DNA of 64,000 bases. Origin: Viscum album (taxonomy: Eukaryota > Streptophyta > Magnoliopsida > Santalales > Viscaceae). Of this stretch, positions 1 through 12,410 are shown piece after piece. The stretch lies in contig OY728165.1 of the NCBI GenBank assembly GCA_963277665.1, forward strand, positions 1,149,262,050 to 1,149,326,049, in the 5' to 3' direction. The notes beneath the pieces are model-generated. The model saw only the letters and a list, made by a program, of their open reading frames with translations. It had not been told where the DNA came from and did not search any database. Positions within the stretch are counted from its first letter, which is position 1. Each line of letters begins with the position of its first letter. A program made the position numbers and the translations under genes.

Positions 1-1084
1 AAAATTCATGTGGTTTGTTCTATAATTTGAAGTGATATCCAATTTCAATTTATTTCATATAAATATGCATGTTTTTAAAGTGGATTTTCTTTTAAAATGG
101 GTTTTTTACACCAAGTGTTTGATTAATTTCTTGAATCGTTTTTGTGATTCGAAAATGAGTTTTCAAACACCTTAGTAGATTTTATTGGATTTTAAAATGA
201 TTTATAATATTTGAGAAATTTTTTTAAAAGTATTTTGAAAAATATGACACATTTGGAACCATGGGTGCATCGAGAAAAATGAAATGTGACCTTAGTGTGT
301 GAGGCACTACTAGGGGTTACTTTTGATATATTGATGGACTGGGGAAGGACATGATATTCATCAGTACAAACATATTATATGTTTGGGATATTTTATGTAT
401 AGTATGTAATCTCAATGAAAAGAGCCCAATACTATGTTATTTATCATTTATGGTTCATCCATCATATGATGGATTTTTTAAAGGATTGTTCCTCACAAGT
501 TTCCACATGAGGTTGTATCACATATATTCTTATGGCGTATTATTTCATGGATATGTGTTTACTTAGATAACTTATGGTGTGTGTATTTTTTTTCTATTTT
601 AACACTTATACATTATATATTCTATTATTATATGAAATGGTTTTTAAAAAAAGGAAAATGATTTAAAATGAGTTTTTATTTATGGAAATTATTTGAGAAA
701 ATGTTTTTTACAAGTTAGAACTGATAAATATTTGTTATTTGACATTATATAGACTTTATGGAGGTATCCTACTGAGATTTAGGCTCACACAATACTTTTT
801 TTTGTTGGGTTGTGGTAGACATTGTTTTTAAAGACCTGGGTAAAGGGAAGAAAATATTATAGCAGGCCATATTCTCTTTTCATCATTGCATTTCTAGAAG
901 GATAGTTTGGATGTGATGGTTGGTCACATGAGGACTTGTTGGTATTATATTATTATAAATTCTAGTTTATCAATTTTTTCTTGGATTTTATGAATCTTAG
1001 GTGTATCCCTTTCATCCTATTTGTACTCATGTTGTATTGCTTGTTTCATTTTATATGAGACTACTGTTTAGTTATCTTGTTTCA
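1..1084 (+). repeat. Chromovirus-type LTR fragment, + orientation
   Basis: AT-rich, no credible gene. Two short blocks resemble, in reverse complement, pieces of the 5' LTR of chromovirus A. The block near 283-340 (ending in a 'gatggactgggg' stretch) corresponds to about 27120-27200. The 'tcctactgag' block at 763-772 corresponds to the reverse complement of about 14337-14346. The two blocks occur in the same order in both places, so this is probably an LTR of the same family in the opposite orientation to chromovirus A. Its end is cut by the LINE at 1085. Similarity was judged by eye only; boundaries are not defined. Confidence 0.4.
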
Positions 1085-1310
1085 CCTGAACTGAAAATTG
1101 ATTTTATTAAACTTCATAACCCAAAATAAGAGGACAAAAAATCCCTCATGGTTCGATAAAGTGATCAAAGACAAGGGAGCCTCCTTGGATAACGACCCTA
1201 CCCTATGAAGGCACCGAACCCAATCTATAATTAATAATAAGCTCCTCCTCCAGCCATCCTTGCCAAGCCAACTTATGAGCCCAAAAGTTCTCCTCCCTCT
1301 AAACATGATG
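1085..1310 (-). pseudogene. RNase H C-terminal tail of the LINE
   Basis: The minus strand at 1310-1240 reads HHV-stop-REENFWAHKLAWQG, which fits the C-terminal part of the RNase H domain of plant L1 LINEs (family form: HVxREGNxxADxLAxxG). The catalytic Asp/His region of the family (AD) is changed to AH here. RNase H at the end of ORF2 is typical of a plant L1 subgroup and would degrade the RNA of the RNA:DNA hybrid. It marks the 3' end of the element. Confidence 0.65.
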
Positions 1311-2709
1311 GATATTCAGACCCAAATTCATCTCCATACTGCATCTTCAGGTGAGTTAGATCGTGTCCTATGGAACTTCTTTCCAATCATATATAGACAT
1401 CATAAGCACCTCCAAATATGATTCAATATCTTCCACCTAAAGACCACACCTTCTACACATCGACCAACCAGATAGGAGGGCCTTCACCTCCATACCTAAG
1501 GACATTCCCAACCCATAGAAAACATTGAAACCAAAAGCATTGAACCAAAAAATTTCAATGTATCCCTCTTCCTCTCATCACCCCTGAAAAAAAGGATCCA
1601 TCCACGTTAAACATTAGGACTCTGAGAGGAGGCATCCATCTGATTCAACAACCCCCCGTTCTACTATTCATGCATGATTGGTTGGGAAACCAACAAATTG
1701 TATCTGATGACATCCATACAATCAAGAACGGGCTCATATCAAAAATCAATGTCTTGAATCTCATTCGTAGAAACAAATAGGGGACCCTAGAGCCAAAACT
1801 GGCTTTGTTCCATGATTCCCACAAGGTATAAAAAAACATTTTCTAGAATGATCTCCAAAAATTTCTTTATCCTGCCCTACCCTTTACCCCATAGAAGTAG
1901 AACTCTAAGAAACCATGAAAATATATTTTCACCCCAACAATACAAGACAAGGGTGAAAACCAAGACCAAAAATACTATGCCCAATCACTCTGAAAGATAA
2001 GATGAAGAGTTGACTAGAAATCTTGTTGCAATAGAAGCATCGAGAGACCAGCGAGATCCCTTTGTTCCAAACATTCTCATACATTGGAAGTGAATTGATC
2101 TTGACATTCAAAGTAAGAGAATTAATCCTAGTAGGTATATCTTTAAACACATCTTCTAATCCAATGCATCATGAGGTCCCTCCACATGAAGCATTCTATT
2201 GTAGTCCCGGATGGAAAATATGACCATAGATGACCCTGTGAATCCGTAGGTATCTGGAATGTCCTCCATAACAACAACTTCAATCACCTTCACCTGAATA
2301 TGAGTTAGGGAAAATTGAACAAAACCAAGGAGAGAGCTAACATCATTAAAAGAAATATCGAAATGGGGGAAGCCTGGGAAATCTGGTGTTTCAGCCGACC
2401 AATTATTCTTCTAGAAACTGATATCTCCTTTCCCAAATATCCACCAAGCCAACCAATTAAGCACTTTAAGATGAGAAAACATGAAACGTTCCAAATGCGA
2501 AGGCTGAGAACCACGTATACCCTCCTCTTCCCGATGATCTCTATAAAACCTATTGAATAAAGAATCCCATAGATATTACCATGGATAATATCCCACGACA
2601 ATCAACCTTTCATGCCTTACATGGTTTCCTAATGATCACATACACCCACTCCCCCATCCACCACCGGACTGGCTATATGAGCCCATGAGGCCCAGTGATA
2701 GAAAAAATC
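1300..2709 (-). pseudogene. LINE region between RT and RNase H
   Basis: This is the part of the LINE ORF2 that normally carries the zf-RVT zinc-binding region. Several short open pieces are seen on the minus strand (2601-2305, 2150-1929, 1839-1645) but none gives a clear Cys/His pattern. The assignment rests on position between the RT thumb and the RNase H tail. The + strand open frames here are shadows. Confidence 0.45.
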
Positions 2710-3750
2710 CTATTTGGAGTCCCATATGAATTTTGAGAGAATTTTTTCCATCCAGGGAATAGTCCATTTTAGGGACATTATCGGTGAGAAACCATAAATT
2801 GTAATGGAAGTTAAAACACTCTTAATCAAATTCACCCTCCAAACAATGGACAAGAGATTGTTTTTCAAGTTAAGGATCCTCCAAAGAATCTGTTTGATGA
2901 TGTCTTTGATGTTTTTCTTCCTAATGTGGCCATAAGAAAGTGGGAATCCCATGTAAACCATTGGAATCAGCTTCTGCTGGAAACCCAGGATGTCATGAAT
3001 GCCTTTATACCATCTTCCCCAGAATTTTATGTATATGAAGTCATAAATTTTCAACTTGTTGACCAGCTGTCTATTTAGAAGCTCATAAATAGAAAGAGTC
3101 TCCATAATGTTAGAATGTGATCTATGACATCCATTGATGAATATGAGGATGTTGTGCACAAATAATAAATGAGATAATAGAGGGAAGCCACACCTACTTC
3201 GGTAAGGGGATGACCTTACAACCTCAATGCCCTTTATATGATTCTTGGATAAGGCATCTTGGGCCAATATGAAGAGAATTGGAGACAAGGTATCTCCTTG
3301 TTGAACCCCAAAAACTGATATTAAAAAAAATCACCTCCCCATTAGTGATAAGGAAATCCACAGCAAGGAGAATCACTGTAAACAAATATCACAAAACCAC
3401 TATTGAAACCCAAAATTTCACATAACCCATATGATAATGCTCCACTCCATTTTTTCATAGGATTTATCCATATACACTTGGAAAAACATGTTTGATCCAA
3501 CTGACTTGCTATTGATGTAATTAACTAATTCCCCAGTGATCCCCACAAGACCATGGATGCTTTGACCTCTGATGAAGCCATGATGTTCTCTCGAGATCAG
3601 CTTAAGAATGACCCTAATGAGTCTTATTGACATAAGGTAGGACAAGATATTGTAAGAAACATTTCAGAGGCATATTGGCTGGTAGTGGATGATGTTGGAG
3701 GGGTCCTTTATCTTTGGGATGAGAAAAATCCTGGAAGAGCCAATGTTTTT
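2710..3750 (-). pseudogene. LINE reverse transcriptase remnant
   Basis: The minus strand gives a recognisable non-LTR RT in several pieces. First comes a YQPICL-like block (family: FRPISL) near 3680. The segment 3645-3418 follows with REHHGFIRGQSI (family: QSGFVKGRSI). The 192-residue piece 3288-2710 starts with SPILFILAQDAL (family: SPxLFxLxxExL). The catalytic box, normally FADD, reads LFVHNILIF at about 3160, so both catalytic aspartates are lost. Downstream, GFPLSYG and the WKxNLLSxxWRVxLIKSVL-like thumb are well conserved, ending in KFIWDSK. The domain order and the length are normal for plant L1 elements. Confidence 0.88.
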
Positions 3751-4479
3751 GTTTAAGGTACCACTACAAAAATATTATTTCACCACCTCCACCACTTGAG
3801 GCCCAACCACCCCCCAAGAATCCTTGTAAAAGGCACCTGTGAACCCATTCGCTCGGGAGCACTATCGTAGGGAAACTTGAAGACTGTATCCCTGGTCTCT
3901 TCCACCAAAGGCATCGAAGATAGGGAATATTTTTCCTACTTATTCACCAATTATGGTATGCAATCCAAAAAACAAGCTACTGATTCCTCGTGAGAGAAGT
4001 ATCTATAAAAAAGGAAGACTCTCTTGAGTGATCATCCCAAAAAAATGTTCTAGCTCTATATTCCTTACCACATCCATGTCAAATATGAAAACACCATTCC
4101 CCAAATTGATGTCGATGTTCAAGAAACTCCTCTCTTTTAAGCTATCATGGAAGAAGGCACTATTTTGATCACATACCTTAACCACATGACACAAGACCTT
4201 TGTTTATACACCCTTTACATCTCAAGAAACTTTTCTTCCACAGCCACGAGTTTGTCACATAATATGGAAAAATAATTCTAATCTCAGGTCTCATGAAATC
4301 CCTCTTCCAAATTATTGGTGTCTACTTGAATTCTATCTACCCCATGGACATCTAGAAGTATCAACTAAATCCTTCCTTGAATATAAACATTTAATTGATT
4401 CACATGATTGACCAGGCCATCCTAATCCCTAATAGCCACCCCTCAGTCCCATGATTCTTTCAACATGGTCATGCAGTTC

Positions 4480-5230
4480 TCAACCTTATTCCAGGTATTA
4501 AGGTAATAGAAAGAACTTCTCCATGGAATCTCACATTGGATACACCAAATGTGATTCACATGGTCATAATGCAAATTAGGGATATGAGTGAACTTCATTT
4601 TAGAAATAGAATCCAGACACTAAATATTCTTAAGACGCCTGTCCAGTCAACTCTAGATGCGACTGTCACCCCTCCTATTATTGCACCACGTAAACGTGGG
4701 GCTGATGAACCCCAACTCTAAAAATCCTGAAGATAAAATAAATTCCATGAATTCTTTCATGCCTCCATTACCTAGGTTCAATCATACTTTTTTCTCTGAA
4801 GGCTTCATGATCATGTTGATGTTGCCGCCAACAATCCAGGAGATGGATGCAGTTTGAAACGACTCCAGGTGCGGCCATAGATTCATCTGCTTGATAGGAT
4901 CAGTTCTCATGTAAAACAAGGAACGACAAGCCACCATACCATTCCATGTGACTCTAGTATTCATGCATTGCGACGTGAGGTCAACCAAATCCATTGAGAC
5001 ATGCTTCTTCCAACAAACCCAATTATTTTTGTTGACTGGGTGACCATGCATGTACATTGGATAATCCATTGATCTGGTATTTAATGGAAGCTTACATAGA
5101 TCATGTTCTAGTTAAATGATCACCATAATAGAGGACTGATGCTTCCTAGCATCAGAATCCATAAAATCTCAATTTTCATGGGCCCCAAAACCACGAGAAT
5201 TCAAGATTAGGATAGATAACATAATCAAAA
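4480..5230 (-). pseudogene. LINE endonuclease remnant (exonuclease/endonuclease/phosphatase fold)
   Basis: The N-terminal strand typical of LINE endonucleases is visible as ILNSRGFGA at about 5215-5185 (family form: ILSWNVRGL). Further on, the segment 5069-4782 holds a YxHGHPV-like stretch and then WIVGGNINMIM near 4835-4805, which matches the conserved WLVGGDFN motif; the catalytic Asp of GGDFN is replaced by Asn. A TFTWCNN-like motif follows at about 4690, as in the family (TWSN). In intact elements this enzyme nicks the chromosomal target to prime reverse transcription. Stops and the D-to-N change make this copy dead. Confidence 0.7.
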
Positions 5231-5299
5231 TTTCCTCTGGATTTTATGGCTGGAGATGTTGGAAATAGATAAACATGTAGACACACCTGTTTGTTTTGA

Positions 5300-6830
5300 T
5301 CTTGAATGGGTAACCAATCTAGATGTAGAATCAAAGACCACCACTAGATTAGAGAGAGGACCTTCTTCTTAGTAAGGCCATCTAAATATTCTAAAATCAC
5401 AAACCATTTAGCAGAGGAGCACTAAGAGGTTCTATCCTCTAAATCACCTTCCAAGAGAGAAAACAATAGTAACCATTTAGAAGAACCTCGGGCAGACTAG
5501 ATTGACATTCCACAATTTCCAGAAGAACATCCCTCTAGAAATGTCCTTTGACCGACACCAAACAACTCACCAAAGACTGTTGTAGATGATCTGGGGTCAT
5601 TTGAGACAAAATACATAACATAGGAGGAGATGGTGGCATGGACCTACCAAAAGGCAATGAGTTACCTAAAAGATGGTCACTAGAGTCACGAACATTCACC
5701 GTATCCCTTGGAGAGGATAGAAAATCCAATGCGTCCCAAGTATCTTCATGGTTTTTTGGGGACCAAAAAACTAGGTCCACAGGGTCTAAAGCCATGCCTG
5801 ACAAAAGGATGTTTGGATTCGTAGGATTGGGTGAAACATGGTCTGAAATCGTTACGTGGGGAACACCCCCTGAATTTGAATTTGAAGACGGATCCCCAAC
5901 GGTAAACTCCACCGACCTGACTATCACCACCTATGACAACGCCACAACTAAGCCATCCATCACCATTCCCTGGTCACCTGCATGCCAGCCCCCTCCTCCC
6001 ACACCTGAGGCTCCCAAGAATAGATCGCCCTCGAACATTCTTGATCCCCACTAGGCACACCCTTAACACCAACACCTGATTTACAAGCCTCAGACTTCTT
6101 TCTATTGTATACTTCCACTGACTACCCATGAAACCCACAAAACATACAGAATTTCAAAGGGAATTTGTAAAAAATCAGTTTCCACCAACTAAAGCTGTGG
6201 TCTTCCCTTAACCCAACCCGAGAGGGTTTATCCACCAAAAGATCAATATCCACACAAACACAAGGGTTGGCTGCAGCTTGAAGGATCATGGTAGTAACAT
6301 CAAAGAATAAGAATAATCCCTAGAGTTTCTTATGGCTTTCAAGATCATTTAGTTCTATAAACTAAAAGGGATACCTGTGTGGCTTAACAAAACTGTCTTC
6401 GAAGAGGACTCCCTCCCGAATTGAAAATCCCAAGACCAGTGGGTTAATGTGTAATGCCACAAGCCGCAACTAATGTCTTTACGAGACCATGTTGAGGCAA
6501 AGTCTTCTAAGGAAAACAAAAGAATATAAAACGAAACATTGGAAAGCTCTGAAGCTACTACAGGAAGCTTGGGACCCCATGAATTCACAAAGCACTTGAA
6601 CTCTAACAGAAAAGGTTTGTTTCACCCAAAGTTGGACACACACGAAAGATCATGGAAGAAGAGTCATCCTGAAGTTCTTTACTAGATAGTTCCACTGTAG
6701 GTCACCCCTCCACCCTCCCAGACCCCCATGATTCTAACACAATTGAAAGAATCTCATATAGTCCCCTAACAGTCGGTAGCAGCCCACCTCCTCCAAAAAA
6801 CCTCTGAGGGTGCAACCCACTGCAGAGAGC
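5300..6830 (-). pseudogene. LINE ORF1 remnant (gag-like, zinc knuckle)
   Basis: This part of the LINE lies upstream of the endonuclease on the minus strand. At about 6160-6120 the minus strand reads FCMFCGFHG, matching the start of a CX2C...GH zinc knuckle of plant LINE ORF1 proteins, with a stop just after it. The open stretch 6588-6355 (77 residues) contains a W-rich segment that may be part of the DUF4283-type RNA-binding region usual in these proteins; that assignment is weak. Several stops and frame changes break the ORF. In intact LINEs ORF1 binds the element RNA in the ribonucleoprotein. The 5' border is uncertain. Confidence 0.5.
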
Positions 6831-6849
6831 ATCCTTGAATAACAAACCT

Positions 6850-8747
6850 CCTCAAGTAGTGGAGAAAGGAATGCAAGTAAATAGTTGACCTGGACATGTA
6901 TATTTTAAAGAATAACATTTTCATGTAAGTATAAATCTTTCAACACAAAAATGGGTAAGCCTAGATTTATCCCAGCCCATCATCTGTGATTTCATGCCTA
7001 AATCTAGCATGCATATCACTAAGAAACCTATTGTTATAGGGGTCAAATGCGTCCATAAACCCAAGACCCCTCCCATATATCACCAAACCATCAGCTATCC
7101 AAAGATAATATCATTTCACATAACACAAATCACATCCAAAGCAACAAAGAGGTAATAAACAACAAAAAGAGTCAATATGGTATCTAATCCCTAAAAACAA
7201 GTAATCTAGCCTTATTATGGAGATAGATAATATCAATCCCAAATATTTATCCTTATAAAATAATAGGATTTATTACTATGTTTTATTAACCAAATCATTG
7301 AACACTTGTTAAAACTATAGGTAACCAAAGTCACCAGTGATTAAATGATATTAACTATTTAGTCATTCTCTTAGGAATAAATTTTATTTTCATTAAGAAA
7401 AGAATGAAAATTATCATTTATAATGCCATTTTATTTTTACAAACAAAATGAATTTCAAGATTAATGTTCTTTGTCCAGTTCCTTTAACATATGGAAGATG
7501 AAATTCAGTTGAACATGCATCAAGAAAAATTTGGTTTCTATCAAATTATAAGAATGAAAGGATTCAATAAATTTTCCTTCTTTATTATTTAGCGACCCAA
7601 TCTTTATAGATTTTACATTCCTAAAAAAATTTATTAAGTTAAACATGTTGAACCATATCATAAAAAACATTATATCTAAATAATAAACACAGATAAAAAC
7701 TATCAAATAGAATAAGAGACAAATCATTATTATAGTGGAAACACATGTTATCACAACAACCATAAACCATTTTATTCATTAATGTGGTTTATTATTTATT
7801 AAGATTAATTACACCATCACCTAAAGATATAAAACATAACTACTTTTGGATTGGAAATAAAAAATATCTAAAGAAACAAATCCCCAACCTCAATTAATTA
7901 AATGTTCCTCAATTGAGAATGGAACAATAATACAAATGTTTGATAACCTCCCACAAAAGGAAATTAAATCCCTCAAAAAATTCTATACCAAAATCATGAA
8001 AATAGGATTAAAATAACTTCATAAGAAAAAAAATATATAATTTTCAATATCAAGGAGATTTCTAATTGAAGGAACAAGACTGATCAAAGAATAACCCACT
8101 AGAAAAAGAGGAAAAATGAAATTGGATCACCATATATTGGACAAGGAAATTTAGGGATCATTCAATTTAAAATTTAATTTGAATATTCATGATAGATAAC
8201 CTCTATATACCTAAACTCTGGATGAAATTTGAGATTTTTTGTAGAACTGAGGGTACAACAGGGTTTTTAGGAAATCTTTTGAGAAGACGTTCATGGAATT
8301 AATGGGCCATTCAGATTATGAATTTCATGAATTTATTAATTGTAGAAACATTCTTTTCCTAGATCCTCTAAATTTGGGATTAATTCATTATTTGAACTAC
8401 ACATTCACATTATCATTTTGCAAGGATAAATTTGAATAAAAAATTATCCTCGTCTATTCACATCATGAATATACTATAGATGTCATATTATTCACACTTT
8501 GAACCACCCTAACAGAAGAATCATACTTCTTGTTGGACAAACATTCCTCTTACCCAATCCATGAAATTATCCTTAGGCTATAAACTACCCAATAATGATG
8601 GTGAATATGTTTCACATCCTAAAATCCTACTACAACAAGATTCTAGGTCCCAAATATCACTGATCCTTCTGTAGGATTCTTATGAGAACCAATGAGTTTA
8701 AAACACACACATGGATGTGTTTGATGGATTTAGGACCTTACATCACA
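6850..8747 (-). repeat. 3' LTR of chromovirus A, truncated
   Basis: This stretch is homologous, in the same order, to the last pieces of the split 5' LTR. The block with 'catgcatatcactaagaa' near 7010 matches about 27850. The 'catatggaaga' block at 7488 matches 28328, and 7672-7800 matches 56630-56760. The right end is placed at 8742-8747 where similarity to the other LTR end (57608-57613) stops. The left part of the LTR, about 2 kb by comparison with the 5' LTR, is missing; the LINE abuts here. There is no gene in it: the open frames are short and AT-biased. Confidence 0.7.
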
Positions 8748-9090
8748 TAACTCTCAAAAAAATATTGTCATTGATAATTTAAAACCAAAATTATAGATAA
8801 GGAAAGAAAAGGGGTCATATGAACAGTAAACCAAAAATATATCTCTTATGAATCTCTCTATCATGAGAGATCTACCCCATCACATAGATAAATAGAGAGG
8901 AAAAATAAAAAACCCCAATATCCAACTACTAAACACTCTCTTGCGAGAGATGCCTCTAAAAAATAAAATCTAGAATAAAAAATCCTAAAAGATAAAAAAA
9001 CATCTCATACAAGATAATGGTCAGCAACTATAAAATGGTCATTACTATAAGAGATGTTCATAACCTCTTACAACTTTGGATACTGAGTAT
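8748..9090. other. 3' untranslated region of chromovirus A
   Basis: AT-rich stretch between the LTR end and the chromodomain remnant. A weak purine tract on the minus strand (about 8765-8750) may be the decayed polypurine tract. No coding similarity was seen. Confidence 0.35.
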
Positions 9091-9590
9091 GAATCTAAAA
9101 ATCTTGTTCCCAGGTTCTCCCCTCCATGGAATTATATAACCACAAGATATGAACCAGGTGAATAAAAAACAATATTTGATCCTCTCCTGGGTGTCCTAGA
9201 TCTTCATTGGCTGGTCCCTGAAGGTTGTATCATTATCAAACTTTATGATGACCCAATCATTGATGTGAGAGTTTTTATGAATATAATAGTGAATATGAGG
9301 CACCTAGAATACATCAGGTATCTTAATCATCTATGGAGGATGTTTTATTTCATACACAACACCTCCAACATGTGCCAACACATTAAAAGAACCAAAAAAT
9401 CGGGGAGAAAGATTACTCCCTTGTCTAAACCTTTACTTCCTATGATAAGGATTCACCTTCCAGAACCCATAATCTCTAACGTCAAACTCCATATGTCTCC
9501 AGAAACGGTCTTTATAGGACTTATAATGATATTACATTTCCTTTACCCTATAATGAAACACCTAATCCATCTCTACTATTCTCTACACTA
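9091..9590 (-). pseudogene. Integrase C-terminal and chromodomain remnant, chromovirus A
   Basis: The minus strand of about 9420-9290 reads LSPRFFGSFNVLAHVGGVVY followed by EIKHPP, then IPDVF and a VPHIHY segment. This is the conserved C-terminal block of Ty3/gypsy integrases (family: KLSPRFxGPFxVxxxVGxVAYxLxLP ... HPVFHVSxLK). Left of it, weak pieces near 9240-9110 look like a chromodomain, which directs these elements to heterochromatin. Stops interrupt both parts. The + strand frame 9265-9591 is a shadow. Confidence 0.8.
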
Positions 9591-9591
9591 G

Positions 9592-10495
9592 TTAGATACA
9601 GATAATTTTTGAATCTATAATCCTAGTGTCGTATAATAAATAATGCAATAGTTTTCCATTCAAAAAATATAACTGTTCCAAACCAATGGTGGAGTGAAAA
9701 CTATTTTTGTATGAAAATTTTACCAATGATAGGTTCCCTATCCATGAACATCCAAAATATAGGGCACAAGAACACAACATGTATTGAAGATTCCAAATAG
9801 TCCTCTATGTTTGATGGTCTATATATAGATGAAATGAATTTGTAAGAAATAATTGATATTCCAAATAATGATGGAGACATATCTATACCTTGATGATAAT
9901 AAGAGGATCATGATCAAATATTATAATCCTTGGGACTCTGTGGAGTATTACCACCTCCTCCAGTTATTTCCATGATAAAACCTCCACTGAGCATGACAAC
10001 TTGATCGCTAAAAAGTGGGATGATTTCATCAAATAGTTAGCTATCACCCATAAAAAATCAAACCATCCTCATTAATGAGGTAAACTTGAAAAAACCTCCA
10101 TTTATATTTACTACCACTTCCACTAAGTAACACCCAATGGGTGTAGAAAACTATCAAGAAGACGGGGTTCTACCCTCACCTTCTCGATGACTAAACATCG
10201 ATACAGAAACTGTACAACTGAATGATTAAGCACAAGACTCAAAAACATACCTCCCAATGATCAGTACATATTTTTTACTCTAGAATTTACCTCTATGTAT
10301 GATTTATAGGACACAATAAGAACCACCTCATGAATCACCAAATGAATGAAAATCCTCACTTGGAGAATATCATGATGTTTTTCATCCTTATACTAATCGT
10401 CAAAAGAATTACCAAAGATAACAGAGTCACTTTATAACTCCACCTTATAATCCACTAGCTATGATTCCTCCACAAACTACATCAAGTATGACTAT
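9592..10495 (-). pseudogene. Integrase core remnant, chromovirus A
   Basis: The segment 9780-9592 shows LSLVKFSYKNSFHSTIGLEQ, matching the family block LPLAEFAYNNSYHSSIGMSP, followed by LYFLNGKL (family: ALYGRKC). Near 9930-9900 the minus strand reads IIIFDHDPLI, matching the second catalytic-Asp block VSDRDPRF. The N-terminal HHCC zinc region was not recognised. Multiple stops are present. Intact integrase inserts the cDNA into the chromosome. Confidence 0.75.
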
Positions 10496-11060
10496 ACTAT
10501 CATTTAGAAAAGTCATCCACTTCCACCAACCTCCTTACATAAAGATTCAACACTAAGAGAACATCCATCCATTTATTTGAATATGTAGATTCCATCATGA
10601 AATCACTATGTGACTTCCAGATAATCAAATAAGATAAAAAATTATACATTCTTGGTTTATATGAAATCATGAAGTCATAATCCTGCATTAATTCCATCCA
10701 TAATCACTATTTCATGTTCTAGTTATAGTGGGAGAAGGCATAACTCTGACACTTACGATCATTAAAAAACAAAAAAATGCTCAATGATGAGGTAATTTCA
10801 CCACAAACTGAATCCAAACAAAATAGCATCCAACTCAAGATCATTGGTGGTGTATTTCTCATTATGATGTAATTTTTGATGCCAATAAGTAACAAAAGAT
10901 CCCTATTATATCAGAACATATCCCAAAATAAGATTGAAAGCATTATAGAAAACCTAAAACTAAACTACTACTTCTAGAAAATAAATAACCAGATCAATGA
11001 ATAATTTATCCTTGAGGAACTTGAAAGATTCTTGACACTAATAAATCTACAATAACACTA
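10496..11060 (-). pseudogene. RNase H remnant, chromovirus A
   Basis: The open piece 10697-10500 begins MELMQDYDFMISYKP and continues to a LSYLIIWKS segment, matching the end of Ty3/gypsy RNase H and its connection (family: RWLELLxDYDxxIxYHPGKANxVADALSRKS). The Asp/Ala of VADAL is changed to LSYL here. The upstream part is too degraded to list catalytic residues. Confidence 0.7.
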
Positions 11061-11960
11061 TAATATTTTTATAAATTCTATAATAGGAGTCACGACATGA
11101 AAAAAAATCAACTATAAACTACCTAAAATATCCATAAAGACTATGAAAACCCCTCACCACTGCAACTGTCTTGGGGGATCCCAAGAAACTAATACCTCGA
11201 TCACCAAAGGATCTATAACCACCCATCACTGGAACATGGAAATACTTAAGAAATAAAATTTACAATACTATAACCTACACTTTTATAGTGTATAAAAAAT
11301 GATGATGTTAAAGAACTGCCAATATGGAACAATGAATCTCTGTGTACTCTTCGTCATACACAAAGTACATATAGATATAAATAATAAAAACCACTATGAA
11401 CTGATTTAGGATATCTTTGAACACTATATTTATCAAGGCAATGAACATGGAAGGAATTTTCATCTCATTGACGGGAATCAAAATAAACCCATATTACCCA
11501 TAACTACATTGGAAATCGATCTAAACAATATCCTCATCATTAACCCACATCTGATGATATCTTGACCACATATCAATATTCGTGCACAAACTAGCTCCTT
11601 TCAGGGGATTGAGTAAATCATCAATCCATTGAAGACATGATTTTTTCTTCACATTCACCTGGTTTGGGAGATCATAATAAATACATAGATTTATAATTCC
11701 ATTGAACTTCTTTATAAAAATAACTAGAGCACCCTAAGGTGACATGCTCAGTTGAAATAAACTAAATTCCAAAAGATTATCGATTTGTACCCACAACTAT
11801 CAAAACTAAGAATACTTCATCCTATTTAGAGACATTGATATTGGATAATATCTTGGATATAGATCTATATCCAATTTTATCTCCCATAGAGTGGATATTT
11901 CCATAACCTTTTTTGTATAATCCTCAGGGTACTCTTCTACAACACTAAGAAACAACACCG
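11061..11960 (-). pseudogene. Reverse transcriptase remnant, chromovirus A
   Basis: Between about 11690 and 11470 the minus strand reads LCIYYDLPNQVNVKKK, then IDDLLNPLKGASLCTNIDMW and SRYHQMWV. These are the clear counterparts of the Ty3/gypsy RT blocks CIDYRxLNKVTVKNRYPLP, IDDLLDQLxGAxxFSKIDL and GYHQIRV. Farther on, about 11400-11300, the catalytic YVDD region is lost: the site reads FIIYIYMYF. The region then continues toward the RNase H. The copy cannot be active. Confidence 0.82.
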
Positions 11961-12299
11961 ACTAAATTTTCAATGAAATAAGAATCAGCTCTACTATCAA
12001 GGAATACAAGAATGGAACATGCATTTGACCGATCAAAGGTACTTTATCAACAAATAATACTATTACATATCAATTATCATAATCATCCTAATATAACACA
12101 ATGTATCTCCTAAATCAATCCACAATATCTTATAATGAATACCGCTAGTCCATATTGAGAATGATGTGATAAGGATGTATCATTAAACATTTAATGTCTC
12201 CCCAAGTGTCATTTTCCCCAACATGAGCTCAAACTCTCTACATATTTTATTCAAATAAGATCAAACTATAACTATCATTGTAAAATTCAATGTAACTAA

Positions 12300-12410
12300 A
12301 ATATTCTCCACATCATGTCCCAATGAAAGGGCTAGAAAAGGTGATATAAAGGATTTTGAAGCTCCTGAATCAAATAAATCATGCACCCAAGTAGGATATA
12401 AGCAATGGGT
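12300..12410 (-). pseudogene. Aspartic protease motif, chromovirus A
   Basis: The minus strand at about 12396-12310 reads WVHDLFDSGASKSFISPFLA, which contains the intact catalytic DSGAS triad of the retrotransposon aspartic protease followed by the usual SFIS. Its place between gag and RT is normal. The flanks are broken by stops. Confidence 0.75.

Larger units (their letters stand above)
1085..6830 (-). mobile_element. L1-type plant LINE, degenerate
   Basis: Reading the minus strand from right to left gives the canonical plant L1 order: ORF1 with a zinc knuckle (about 6160-6120), an apurinic-type endonuclease (about 5230-4480), a reverse transcriptase (about 3750-2710) and an RNase H tail (about 1310-1085). 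All parts carry stops and frameshifts, and the RT active site is lost, so it cannot move itself. The 5' end is placed near 6830 because chromovirus LTR homology starts at about 6850. The 3' end is placed where RNase H similarity ends; no clear poly(A), which would appear as a T run on the + strand, remains. No target-site duplication was recognised. Confidence 0.8.
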
